From Meghimatium bilineatum (lineage: Eukaryota; Mollusca; Gastropoda; Stylommatophora; Philomycidae), in the NCBI GenBank assembly GCA_034231615.1, contig CM067298.1:54898883-54962882 (forward strand): DNA of 64,000 bases. Direction: 5' to 3'. Shown here in pieces: positions 40,681-53,400 of this stretch. The notes beneath the pieces are model-generated. The model searched no databases and was not told where the DNA came from. It worked only from the letters and a program-made list of their open reading frames with translations. Each line of letters opens with the position of its first letter. The first letter of the stretch is position 1. The translations under genes and the position numbers were made by a program.

Positions 40681-42690
40681 TCGTATAATTACTTTACAAC
40701 ATGTCTACGGCGAGGTGCTGGAGAGGAGAAGACTGCCATTCCCTTTGGAAAATAGAAACCTACTTCCTGACACTCTAGGTGCATACAGACCGGGGAGAGA
40801 CACGACCACAAAAGCGGCAATCCTCGAATATGACATCTACGAGGAATTTCAGGCAAGGAGAAAACAGTGGTCGCCAAGGTCGACATAGAAGATGCTTACA
40901 ACATAGTCAGTTTTGGCCAGCTAATACGTTTGCTAAGCGAACTCAGCATCGACTTGTGCATAATTCGATGGATAGCAATGGCGTTAATGTCCAGACCTGT
41001 TGCTCTAAGATTTGGCTCCTGGACATCAGAGATCATAACTATAACACCGGGATTGCCACAGGGATCGCCACTATCACCTGCACTCTTTAACGTCTACACA
41101 TACAAAATAGCGCAGCTTCAGGAGACTGGGCCCAGCAGGATACTAATATATGCGGACGATCTCTTGCTGGACAAGCACGACAGAAACAGAAGAGACATGA
41201 TTGATGGCGTCTTTAAGGAATCTAGAACATTTGTCGCTCTGGTGCTCTAACTACAAGGCAGTCATCAATCCCACCAATGAAAACATCGTCTGGTTCTCAC
41301 TGAACAACAATATAGCCACAGACACATTACCAGCAGCCACCTGCATGGGCATCAACATTGACAGGGAGAAGACTATGAAATAACTAGGCATCACTTTTGA
41401 TAGAAGTCTGTCTTTCGCGAAACATGTGGACAATGTCATTTTGAAATCTGGGAAGGGTGTCAGTGCAGTCAAAATCATGGATTCTGCAGAGATGCCGCAA
41501 CGAACCTTTTTTCAGATGATGTAGGCAACGGTATTATCTGTGTTGGACTATGGTTTAGGTTTACTGACACTATCGCAAACGCATGTGGATAGATTGGAAA
41601 GAGTTCAAAACGAGGCCACGAGAGCTGTCTTAAGATGCACTAGAGATACACCTATCACGACCACGAGGTTTCTCCTAGACCTACCTAGCATTAACTCAAG
41701 ACATAAAATAGCCCAGGTTAAAGAATACTTCAAGGTCGCCAATAATGATCATCACGTCTTACATCAATCTCTAGACAACACAAAAGGAAGGCGTATCAAG
41801 AGTGGAAGGTTCTGGATGCAGAAGATACCCTACTCAGAATTTGTGAGCTGGATGAAGTGGGAAGAGGCTGTGAATGGGTGACATTTGGCAAAGAGAGAAA
41901 GTTATTGACAACAGTTGTGATACAGATGGGAAGAGAGTGTCGCGACAGGGTTGCCAACAGAACAGAGGGAATGATCCAAGAACTCATACTGCAGAACTCG
42001 AAACCACACGATACGATAATTTACACAGACGGCTCAGTAACACAAGAAACAAACAGTTGTGTTCCTGGCCTACCAAAATGGCAAGAAATTAGCTGAGAAG
42101 TCAGCTTCGTACCCTACTACAACATCGAGTATGAGAATGGAAATAAAAGCGATGACAGCAGCTCTCACTTGGCTGGCGACGCAACCACCAACAGACTCAG
42201 TGATTTTATCGAACTCTCAAAGTATGCTGCACAATATATAAAATGGTATGATCTGAACTAAATGGATCACACTTTTCAACAACGTGCAGAGCATTAGGCC
42301 TACATGGATCCACTGTTCAGATCATGAAGGGGTCAGGGAAAACGAAAGAGCCGATGTGTTGGCTGGTAAAGCCTTGGTAAACGGCACCGAGATAAGAAGA
42401 GGCAGGATTAAATTGATTAGAGCAGTCATGGATAGCCTACGAGAAGGAAGTCGAACGAGACAATGTGCATATTCAGAGAATGGTAGAAATGGGAGTGATT
42501 AGACGCGATGGGAGAAAGTGTTCCCTCTCCGGAAAGATCAGAAGAACGCCCAATCAGCAACTGACTGGGACACTGAGCATAGGCCTATACACTTTTAGAA
42601 GGCTGACGGAATCGCAAGAAGAGCATATATGGGAATGCCCTTAGTGCTGTGACGCTTGTTCCTAATCAAGATTGTGTCCATTCAGACGGC
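40600..42690 (+). mobile_element. R1/I-like LINE with reverse transcriptase and RNase H
   Basis: Starts mid-RT: LGAYRPGRDTTTKAAILEYD, then VVAKVDIEDAYNIVSFGQLI (first palm Asp), PGLPQGSPLSPALFNVYTYK and ILIYADDLLLDKH (active site YADD). After the thumb (DYGLGLLTLSQTHVDRLERV) comes RNase H: DTIIYTDGSV (catalytic Asp), SMRMEIKAMTAALTWLAT (Glu), SNSQSML and IRPTWIHCSDHEGVRENERA (His/Asp block). The end carries EEHIWECP. It is interrupted by a few frameshifts and stops. The endonuclease and the whole 5' half are absent. The RT and RNase H active-site residues are all still visible except that the third RNase H motif reads SNS instead of the usual (T/S)DS. Confidence 0.9.
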
Positions 42691-43238
42691 TATTGTTTTG
42701 TGCTCCATATATTCTGGCAGATTTTGGTCATAGTATTTATCACATAGCACATGCTGAACTTAATGATTGTTCGAACTTAAGGATAATATAATATTGCAAT
42801 AGCTGCAATATCTTCTGCGTAGTACATCCTGCTTCAGCATAGGAGGTGAAGGCAGAGCCGCCCTTAACAATTGCGGGGCCCAGTTTGGGTAGGGAAGAGG
42901 ATAATAAAATAAATTCTAATATGAATTTATGGGCCTATCAAGTGCGGGGCCCACTGCGGCCGCATAGGTTGCAATGGGCTAAGACCAGCCCTGTGTGAAG
43001 GGCCACAACAATCTATGAAATGGTACAGTAACACTTCACTTCCATAAACTAACCGAGTCATCTCCAACAACATGCATTACAGTTAAATGTGTTGCTACTC
43101 TTTCTCCCATATGGGTCCCATGTGACACAGGACGACGTGTTAAATCTATAACTTAAGTCTTCCAGATTATTTTCCCTTTTTCATATTTTGTTTTCATGAT
43201 AACCTTTGACCTAAATTGCTGAGAAAATTTATTCAAAG
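42691..43238 (+). other. region upstream of the attractin-like start
   Basis: Intergenic. No TATA box or repeat was recognised. The start codon itself is embedded in AAGATGGCGG, the core of the YY1-type element often found over ATGs of housekeeping-like genes. The 5' UTR extent is unknown. Confidence 0.35.
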
Positions 43239-43477
43239 ATGGCGGACGGAGGACATCCGTCAAATCACAGAAGAAGAAAAAATATGGGAATGTTCTTCTC
43301 CTGTACAACATATTTCATTTCATCAGTTTTCATGCTTGGAATATTTGTAGATAGGTTTTCTGTTGCCTTTTCTAAATTATGCCCAGACTGTGATCAGGGA
43401 TTGTGTCAAAATGAGACGTGCACCTGTCTCCCAGGATGGCGGGGTATAAACTGCGATGAATGTTACGGTAGAATAAG
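43239..43477 (+). CDS. ATRN: attractin-like exon 1 (residues 1-79)
   Basis: Encodes MADGGHPSNHRRRKNMG, the hydrophobic anchor, and the first EGF module ending CDECYGRI. Two donors are possible; GTAGAA at 43468 breaks the frame with exon 2, whereas GTTGGT at 43478 restores it and preserves the family's Cys-x-Gly-Arg-x-x-Leu junction, so I chose the latter. Confidence 0.85.
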
Positions 43478-46400
43478 GTTGGTAACCAACTTGGTTAGTT
43501 AGTAAATAAATAAATATTTAGACCTAGGTCCTACATAACATGTCATATATCAGTCTTAAGTCTATTATTTTGTATGTAATATGGATTGTAGATCGTCTAA
43601 AATACTAAGTTAGATAGGGCCTACATTTACTGTAAATTTTACTACTAGACCTACCTCTACAGTACAACAAGTGTTTGTAATAATTACTAGATTTACCTCT
43701 AACTCTACTCTACTTACTTAACTTACTAGATTTAAATTAGATTTTAATATTATTATTAATTTATTAGTACTAGTAATAGCCTAATTATAAGGCAATCAAT
43801 ATAATAATAGAGCCTAATATTAAATTTCAAATTTATTACTGGTTACATTTTTAAAATGTAACCTATATTATAAGTATACTAACTTATACTCTATAAACTT
43901 ATACTTACTATACTATTAATAATATTAGTATTTAATAAATATAAATAATTTATTGATATTCAGCAGAGAGAATTTATATGATATGTAAAATGATTTTACA
44001 TATCATATCATATAAATTCTCTCTGTTGAATATCAATAAATTATTTATATTTATTAAATACTAATATTATTAATAGTATAAGTTTATAGAGTATACTATA
44101 GTATTATAATTATAATAATAGTCCACCATCAATCAATAATAAATCACTAGGCCTATGGATTTTAGTTTTTAGGTAGATTATCTTTGGGTTATCTTAGAGC
44201 CCAGCCATAGAACATTCCTTATTCATTTAATTTATATCTAGCCAAAATGTAGGGTTATATAAGTATAGGAATATTTTTTATTAGGCTATGCTACACACTA
44301 CAGTTACCTGGTAAAAGTATGGTTAATTTCTTCATTGTGCTATAAATAGCACAGTTTACATTTAACTAGGCGATATCATGGATTTCCGTACTGTACTGTC
44401 TACTGCGCAAGTTCAGTCACAAGTCTACAGAATAAACATTCATCTGTCGATAGAGATGAGATGTTACTTATTTTTTACTGTTCATTATTTCTGCACGATA
44501 CACACCATGAAAGGCCCCAAATAATTCTAAACACTAATTTTAATAATATTCGAACAACTAATTCTAATCATAACCGTAATTGTAAATACTATTTCTAATG
44601 CTATGGTGCTGAATATGCCCAATCACACTGCAAAGGTTAAGTAAACCCTCAAAACTAGAACAAAGGTCACAGTGAAGAACTGAACCATACTTGCGCCCAG
44701 TTACCTAATTCAAATTGACGTTCAACTTACTTCAAGCCAACACTTCCATGATTAAGATTATGAATTTTACTAAACAAATTTTCACTCAATAGAGAAACAA
44801 TTCAGATAGTTTGATAGCTTTTTCGGACCAGCTTTTCTTATTTATATTAGGCAAAATGACATAAGAAGGAGATTAAAATTTCTACCTGAAATGCGTTGGC
44901 ATCAAGTTCTTTCAACCACCTAACAAACATCTGGAAATCAATAACAATAAGTAAATACAGTAGAAATCTAATTATCTGAATTAATTGGGGATCGAGCCGA
45001 TTCGGATAATAGAAAATTCTGATAATTTGATATAGCTCAGAAATGAAACAAAACAGTGTACATACATACAATCATACATTGAAATGAACGGAATTTTATT
45101 GATAAAAGTACAGTAATATGTAAGCAGCTATGTATTTTGCAACTATGCAACAGTAAACACAGTGCAAACTGAATAGAGCCCAAATTAAACTGATACAAAA
45201 ATGGCAATCTGTACAGCAGAAGAGGGCAATGACTCATTGATTCGCTGCTATTAATAACTCCATTCATATACCATAGTAATGGCACATACGCACTGCCTCA
45301 GGACCTCTCTACCCTGTCTGCTAACGCTCTCGCTCTAAAATTATTTCACTCAAATTTGATTTGAATAATTGGGATTCAGATAATAAGATTTCTACTGTAT
45401 TTCAAACTACCACTGATCAACACCAATGTAATATAAAACATATAGTTGTGATAGTTGAAAAATATAAAAACGCTAGAGAATAAATTAAATTCATGTGAAA
45501 ATAAATGTCCTAGAAAACTCTTAGCTTAAACAATGGTTGGGAAGAATTCAAGTCAAACAAGCAATTACATTGGGGGGGGGGAAGGCAATATAGATATATA
45601 CTGATGAAACTAAAGAGAGAATTTGTTCCCAAGTGAAGGACTGTGGTTGAAGTGCAGTTGCTACCTGGGTAGCACATTAGTAAATTATAGTACTGGACAT
45701 AATGTAAGAGGTCATGATTGAATTAAAAATCGATCCCTTGCATTAGTTCTTTATTACCAGTATTTCCTGCTTTGAAATGCAGCTTTGGTGCTGTTTGGTT
45801 AGTCAGAGTTATCCATCTCACCTGTAGTGGACATGAATTTCTAAGTCATGAAATAGGTGTATGTCTTAACACCTGCTGTGTTTATGACTATAAAATTCCT
45901 TAATATTCCTGTTCCAGGAAATAAGGTATCCATTTACTAGTTTCACCCTCAGCCATGCTGAAACTGAAAGAAGAGTTAGAGGGAAAAACCTGTCACAGTG
46001 TAACTCTTACAATGAGCTGAGCGTTTATAATTATAAGCTAGAGAGTTTATAATTGAAATTTCATTTATAACATTATGTCCGTGGTAGGCGATAACAGAAA
46101 GACGGCAGCAAATTTATATGCAACGGGTCACAATATTACTTATTTTCGTTCTTTAAAACTACCTGTATATGTCAAAGTGAAATAAGATACAGGTTCATTT
46201 TATGATCACTTGATTTATGGTTGTTGTTAGTGAACCAGTTGATGATGTTCCTCCTTCAAAAGCGAAGATAAGCATGGCATGAACAAGTAGAAAAAAACAA
46301 TTGTGATTGCCTAATTTAGTTTGGGTTTTTGAGTTCGTAGATGTCTGATTCATGCCAGGAAAGTTCTATTGCAGTGCATGCAGTATATAGTGCGTAGGGT

Positions 46401-47369
46401 CCAGAGTATGAGAGCTTTTGTAGTTGTCCATTAGCTTCCGTCGCTTGTAAATTGCCTGCAGTTTTCCTTCTTTGTCATAGTTAGTGATCTTCTGCATTCA
46501 GCATCTGTGGTCATGTTATATTGTCAAGCCCATAGATTTTGCCTCAAATCTATATCCTCTGGCCAGATCTGCTGTCTCTGCTCTTTGTATGTTGGGCAAT
46601 CCTGGAGTCTGGGTTCCGGATCTACATGCGCATTCATCTGTGTATGATATCCTCAATCGGTAAAGGTCACCCAACAGTCTGCAGTGACCTGTTCTAAGGC
46701 GAAATATTGTGGTCTGATGATATATTTGGAGGTTATGTATTGCATCATGTTTGTCTTTTACATCCATTTGTTTCTTTCACTTTGCTGTTTATGTGTTCAG
46801 GATGATTTTTGTGTGCTTCTCTGTAGGACAGTGGGTGTCTGCGTTGTTTAATTTCGCTTCATGTTTTTGACAGAACATCCATTTTCTCATTTCCCATGAT
46901 TCCACAGTGTGATGGTATCCATTGAAGGGCAATAGCTGATGATTTTTGGATATGTCTTAGCTCATGTCTGATGTTTTGCAGAAGGCTTTCATTTCTGATG
47001 CTCTGGATTGATGTAGGGATCTGCAATCTGTGAATATAGTATCTTTGGTCAGCAGTCCTGTTTCCGGGAAGACTTTCAGTGCTTGATATAGTGCAACTGC
47101 TTCTGCTTTAAAGTTGGAGGAGTATTTCCTAGTTGAAAAAGCTTTTGATATTGCCTTCACATCTTTGAGTCTTATAAGAATTCCACCGCCTCCATTCTTT
47201 ACTGATGACTCTGCTGATCCATCTTTGTATTCATGTAAAAATTAGTGATGACTGCATTGATCTGCGTTTGCCAAGCTTAGCGATCACGGTCTGTAATCTC
47301 CCAGGAGCTAGGATCAATACTGCAGTGATTGAGAGAGTTTTAGGTGTTCCTTGAAGGGCTTTTTCTGCC

Positions 47370-47403
<34 letters not shown>

Positions 47404-50400
47404 CTTGAACATTTACCATCGCACAGCTCCTCATAGAGTAATCTCTTTGGAAGGTGCTTGTCTGGCATATGGACGATGTAACCAGTCCAGTGGAGTTGGG
47501 ACCTAGTCAACAGGGCATGGATGCTTTGCATACCGGATATTTGAAGGATTTCCGTGTCTGGTACTCTATCCTGCCAACATACTCCCATGAGGTTTCTTAG
47601 GCACTGAAGATGGAAAGAGTTAAGCTGTCAAGTGTGTCTCACATAGACAGTCTAGGATGATGCAGTATTAGTAGAACCACTGCGCTGTAGACGTCCAACT
47701 TAGTTGTCAAACTGTGACCATGCCTGATCTAGACGTTGGTATAAAGGCTCCCGAATGCCACACTTGCGCGAGCAATACACAGGGCAACATCCTCTGCAAT
47801 TGTCGCAGTTTGCGATAGGGTGCTGCAGAGATATTCAAACTTATTAGCAGTATTGAGTTTTTTCCCTTTATTGTGATTACTGGTTCTGTGTAGGGGACAC
47901 CTAGTAGTAGTGGTAATACATAGTAGTGGTGCGCTTGGAATCACAACCATGAGGTTTTGGGGTCAAACCACAGTTGGGACTGTGTTTTTTTGGGTCTTTC
48001 TGAGGTGCAGCATAAATAATTCTTGTACATGTCAAGGTGACTGTTAATGCTTTTATTTCCATCACCTATGAAAAGTATCCCCGCACTCTTAACAGGAAAG
48101 CCTGCAGTAAGAGAAGTTTTTATGTGTGTGGTAATATATACATTTTTATACATGGGTGAGAATAAAATGCTGCATGTCGTGGAGGGAATATTTTCAACAA
48201 TAGATAGGCCAGGTAATGGTAGTAATGAAAACTGAAAGGATATGAACAGATTCTGCGATTTGTCTGTGACAAACTTCCACTACAACGAACACTTGGAAAT
48301 TTAAATATATAGATTTTATGTGTTTATTACCCATGTTTTTATACTTTTATTTTACAGTTTACCACAAAGAAGAGAGGGGATAATACATGATGGAGCTGCA
48401 AATTACTCCAAAGATATCACATGTAGCTGGCTTCTGGATGCTCAGCAGAGCAACAGGAGTATCCGACTTGTAATAAATGATTTTGCTACAGAGTGTATAT
48501 GGGATCACTTCTATGTACACGATGGAGATTCTGCATTTTCACCTCTAGTTTCTGTCATTAGGTATGTTGATTTGATTGGTTTGTTTTAAAATTAAATGTG
48601 CCCTCTTTTGCATTTGTTCTAAAAATCCTACTGATTAGCACAATTTAGTCCAGAAGTCGGAATGCGTTGTATCATAGTTTGCAGATTGGTTGCCATATCT
48701 ACACCTATCGACAGGGCATATAAAACTTCAATCAAGCTTTTGAGTATATATTTCCAACTTCATCACCAAACATCCTTAATCACCTCTTGCAGCATGCATG
48801 ACAGGTTGCAGCGTTGATATTCTTTGCTAATAGTGCCATATACATGTGTGCTATTTAATCTTGACATTACTGAAGACCATATAGATGTGGCTATGCAGAA
48901 AAATGTTGAGCATTCATTGAAAAAATGTTATTAAAGCATGAAATGAGATCTTGCTTCTCTGGTAGAGGGGTTAGTGAGACAAGTCTCACTACCACTATAC
49001 TGATTCGTGTGAACTAGATCAAGGTTTGTATTTGGTTAGTTTAGTCTCAAATTTCCACCGGATCTCTCTTGTAGCTGGACAGTAGTCCTACTAGATTTTC
49101 GGCAAGATGTAGTCCAGAGAATAGGGAAGTGTTGTGTCACTGTTTTATTTGCACTAATAGCAAGATACATCTAACTTTCACATTGCGCTGGAACATAAGT
49201 CAGAACTAAATGCAACCTATCTGAGTAATCTACCTATTTACCTACCAACCTTTATATCATTCCTTTGTGCTTTGCAGTGTCAGTGAGTAGAAGGGTGCTC
49301 TGGAAATGGTTTTGTTAAGTGCGTCATATATGCTTGTTTCTGTGAGTTCTTTTATTACTTTCATCCATCTTTTGCAAAGTCTGCCTCTAGCTTTGTATCC
49401 ATTATGTCTGAGTAGCAATGCTTTTTTGGGAAGTGCTGTCTGGTGGAATTTTGGAGGTGTGTACAAACCACTTGATCTGTCGTCTTTTTATGTAGGCTAA
49501 TATAAAACTGGTGTTGTGTTAGTTAGTCATGTGATGTTTTCGTTTGTGATTATGTAACTTATTGTTACTCCAAGAATTCTACATAGGCATGTTATTTCTG
49601 TCATGACAAGTCTTCTTTTATCTTTTTTCAGTCAGTGTCCCTGTTTGGCATTGGTAGGAAAGTGCTTGGAATGATAATATTTTGTATAATGCTACTTTGG
49701 TATTCATGTTTACATTTTTATTTTGAAGTATAGTCTGCCTTAGGATCTGGTATGCTATGCTGCATATATGTTGTATTCCTGTTGTGCCATTCCCTTTTGA
49801 TGTTATGATGCTTCCTTGGTTGGTAAAATCTTTCACTTGCTTTCACTGAGTTTTTGTCTGTGTGGAGATACTGTTCCCTATTACCAGAAGAATTGCAACA
49901 GATTGACCTGGTCAACCTGTGATGAGAGCAGAGCAAGCCCTAGGCATCTCATCCTAAATTCAACAATACTTTACAAGTATTGCTCTATTTCAAATGTTTC
50001 AATTGTTATTTAGTTTTTATTGAGATCAGTACATTAAGGAAGTTTGTGAAACAAACAGTAATAATATAAACAAATAAACAAAAACACAGGAATAAATAAA
50101 TAATAATTGGAGGCGTATCATGTGAAGCCATTATCAGATATTCAATAAACTCTTCTGATTCTTTCTTTAGTTAGAAACTGTACTTTCAGTTTTTTCCCAT
50201 TCTGCACTGTTTCGAACTTCTTTCATCTGATGTTTCTCAGTTTTCTCTTTTTCTCCTTGCTAGCAATTTCCAGAAAAATGCCCATCTTGCCATGCTTTTT
50301 TGCTGGTCTTCTTAATGTAATATGTGTTGTATTTCTCTTTACTCATGTCCATTTTGTTCTTTTCAGGAGTTAATGATTGGTCGTTTGATCATATTATTTT

Positions 50401-53400
50401 AATCCTCTGGCATCAATTTATGAGTCTAATTTAATGTTTGTCTATTTTTTTGTTACTATGTTTTATGCATGAAGTAATACAACATTGCGGATTTAACATT
50501 TGAATAAACTTCAAATGGCATCAATAGCTAATGTTAAGTGACAGGTGGATCAAAGACAAGACAATATTTTATTTATTGTAATATGATTTGATTTCAATAT
50601 ATTTTCTAAAGCATTACATTTTTCTCTTATTTTTTTTTTCATTCTTGTTTTGTCATTTGTGCATTTGCCTCAATCTTTATCTTACTGCCATTTATACACA
50701 TTATTCTAGGGCTATTTCCTTAGTGTGATCTGGTTTTTAAAATTTTTGTCCTTGATATTTTTGTACATTCAAGTCAGTGACTTTGGCTAAGCTTGCTAAA
50801 CTATATATTATAAAATGGATGATCTTCACAAGTACACAGAGTGGACAAGATGATGGAGCAAAATGTTTTTACATCTTCAAAAGCTAGGCCCAGACAGTAC
50901 TTATGCTGAAGGCATGTCAATGACAAGTTGACAAGAGGATAGAACCATTCAGAGAGCAAATGCAAACTACTGAATGTAGATGTGCCAAGAAATAATAAGT
51001 CATCATATGTAAGGTGAAAATAAAATTTTGAAACAAAATTTTATATAAGAGTCCTCTTAGTTCTTAATACCATGGACAAAAAAGATTACCAAAAGTGTGA
51101 TTCTGACATGAATTTAAAATAAAATTAGCTGAATGGCAACGTTAAATATAGAAAATTACACTACTTTGGACACATTCGAATATATGAAAATCTAGAAAAG
51201 TTAGTGATGGAAGAGATATTCCCAGGGTGATAAAGAGGCAATCTAGACACAAGATGTCAAAGACCACCTAAACATCGCACTATGTGGAAAGACTAATGCA
51301 AGATCAACAGGTATTCAGAAAGACTATGATGATGGCTACATAATGTCCAGGATATGTTACCTGATGATATTTTAGAATATTCACTTTTACCATTTAGGTA
51401 TTAGGTATGTTGATTATCCTCTTCGCACACCGGACATGTCCAAAAGTGCTCAGATCACTGCTTCAGTACATTTTTCAGGATATAACGGTGGATGGTTCTG
51501 GTTCTATGTTGGTTCACTTCTCTTTTTGTAATCTTTGTCACGTGTTCTCTATGGGCCACGCTTATTCTCACTCCCAAACATTGCATTCTCAATATTAACT
51601 CATGCTCATTCATCTCAAAATCCTCTGATCGTGCGGACTCACAAAAAGCAATAAGTATGTCTGATTGGTCCATATGCTGCATCTGTTATGGTGGCAAGGC
51701 TAGCTTATAAGTCTGCCCGTTCATTTCACTCCACACCTGTGTGTCCAGGGACAAAGGTAAGCTTGAGTTTTCATAGTGATGCCCACATTTTAGTTCTCTC
51801 TAAAGACTCCACCCATCCCCTACGTACATCACCTGTTTTGACTTCCTGAATCATATTCATTGAGTCACTTAGTATGCTCACATGGGAATAGGCTTGTGAT
51901 TCCAGCCAGATTTAGTGTCTGCATTACGGCAAACACTTCCATTGTTAGACTGCTGGTTGTTTTAGTAAAGTCTCTGCTGGCTTCATGTATTGTTCTTAAA
52001 AAAGAGTGTAAAAGTACACTTTTACTATTTGTGTTTAGTTTTGAACAGTAATGCTCACCATTCAGATACGTTTGTCCTTTAGTTATTTCATCAAAGTTAG
52101 TTGACTGCTATTGTAAATTTTATTATCAAATATATATATATGCAGAAAAATGGTGACCTGTCCCACTCCAATTCATATCACAAAAGGATCAATTAGAGTT
52201 CCTTCATTGAAAACTTTATATTTAATTTCTTCATGTTTCCTTAATACGGTTTGCATGTCACATATGTGTTGCCAGCACTATTACCTGCCATGCATGTTGT
52301 ACGAGGTGAATAAGGTTTGGAGGTGGAGTGGTTGTGCCATCCCATAATGAGTCAAAATGACCCAGAAGCCATACTGAAGTTGGATCAATCAATCAATAAA
52401 CCCGTAACCCTTCAGGGTCGTAGGGGTACCACATTGGATGCTTCAGCACACAGTCCTCCAGCGAATTCTATCCTCAGCGATGCGGATGAGTGTGGAAATA
52501 TCTTCCCCTGTCCATTCCCTGATGTTGTCTGTCCATGTCTTTATTTTGCCTCCTCTGCTTCTTCCACCCTCGACAGTTCCCTGCAGTATTGTTTTTGACA
52601 AGGAATCGTGCCTGCATACATGTCAGAACCATGCTAGTTTTCGTCGTTTCACTATTGAAAGCAATGGCCCCTGAACACCTGCACACATCTCTACTTTATT
52701 TCTTATGTACACATTGGTCTTATGTTCCCTATAGGAATTAAATTGTAGGATGTGTTGGACTGAAAGGTGCAGATATTGCACCAAAGCTGTAAACAATGAC
52801 ACTAACTATTCTATCCTCTGGACTGGATCCTGCTAATCTGCTGGAGTTTAAACATAAACTCAAGTTTTGCACACTTGGTTGGAACACCATAGTGATTCGT
52901 TAGCATTTACAGTGATTCTATGTCTAAAATATGAATGTCAACTCATGTGTATGTTAATTATATCGCATACTGATACATATAATTACCTCAGCATGCTAGT
53001 TGCATCAGATTTAACATATAATTATTAGCATAGTAATCTGTTGTGCCCATAATATATTTTAGAAAGCACATTTATTTTGTATTGGTATTTTGTATAATAA
53101 TTTCCAATTCAATCTTACCTCAGCGGTGTTATGTGGGACATGAAATATAAACCAGAAATCAAATTTAAATTGAGTGGAAGGTATGCCTTCCTTCACTTTT
53201 ACAGTGATGCAGCACTCACATTGCCTGGATTTAACATTTCATATTTGTAAGTATTTCTGTGTACGTTATCGTAATAAACAATGATGCAGTGATAAATGAG
53301 ATTGCTCTTTTGAAACCACTTAAGAAACCCTTATTTTGTAAATTGGGATGGAACATCCTTGAGTCACCTTGTATCCAAGGTTGTGAAGAATTACTGGGAT

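Noticed and set aside
43468-43473. Exon 1 donor GTAGAA
   Set aside because: Phase does not match exon 2; GTTGGT at 43478 does.
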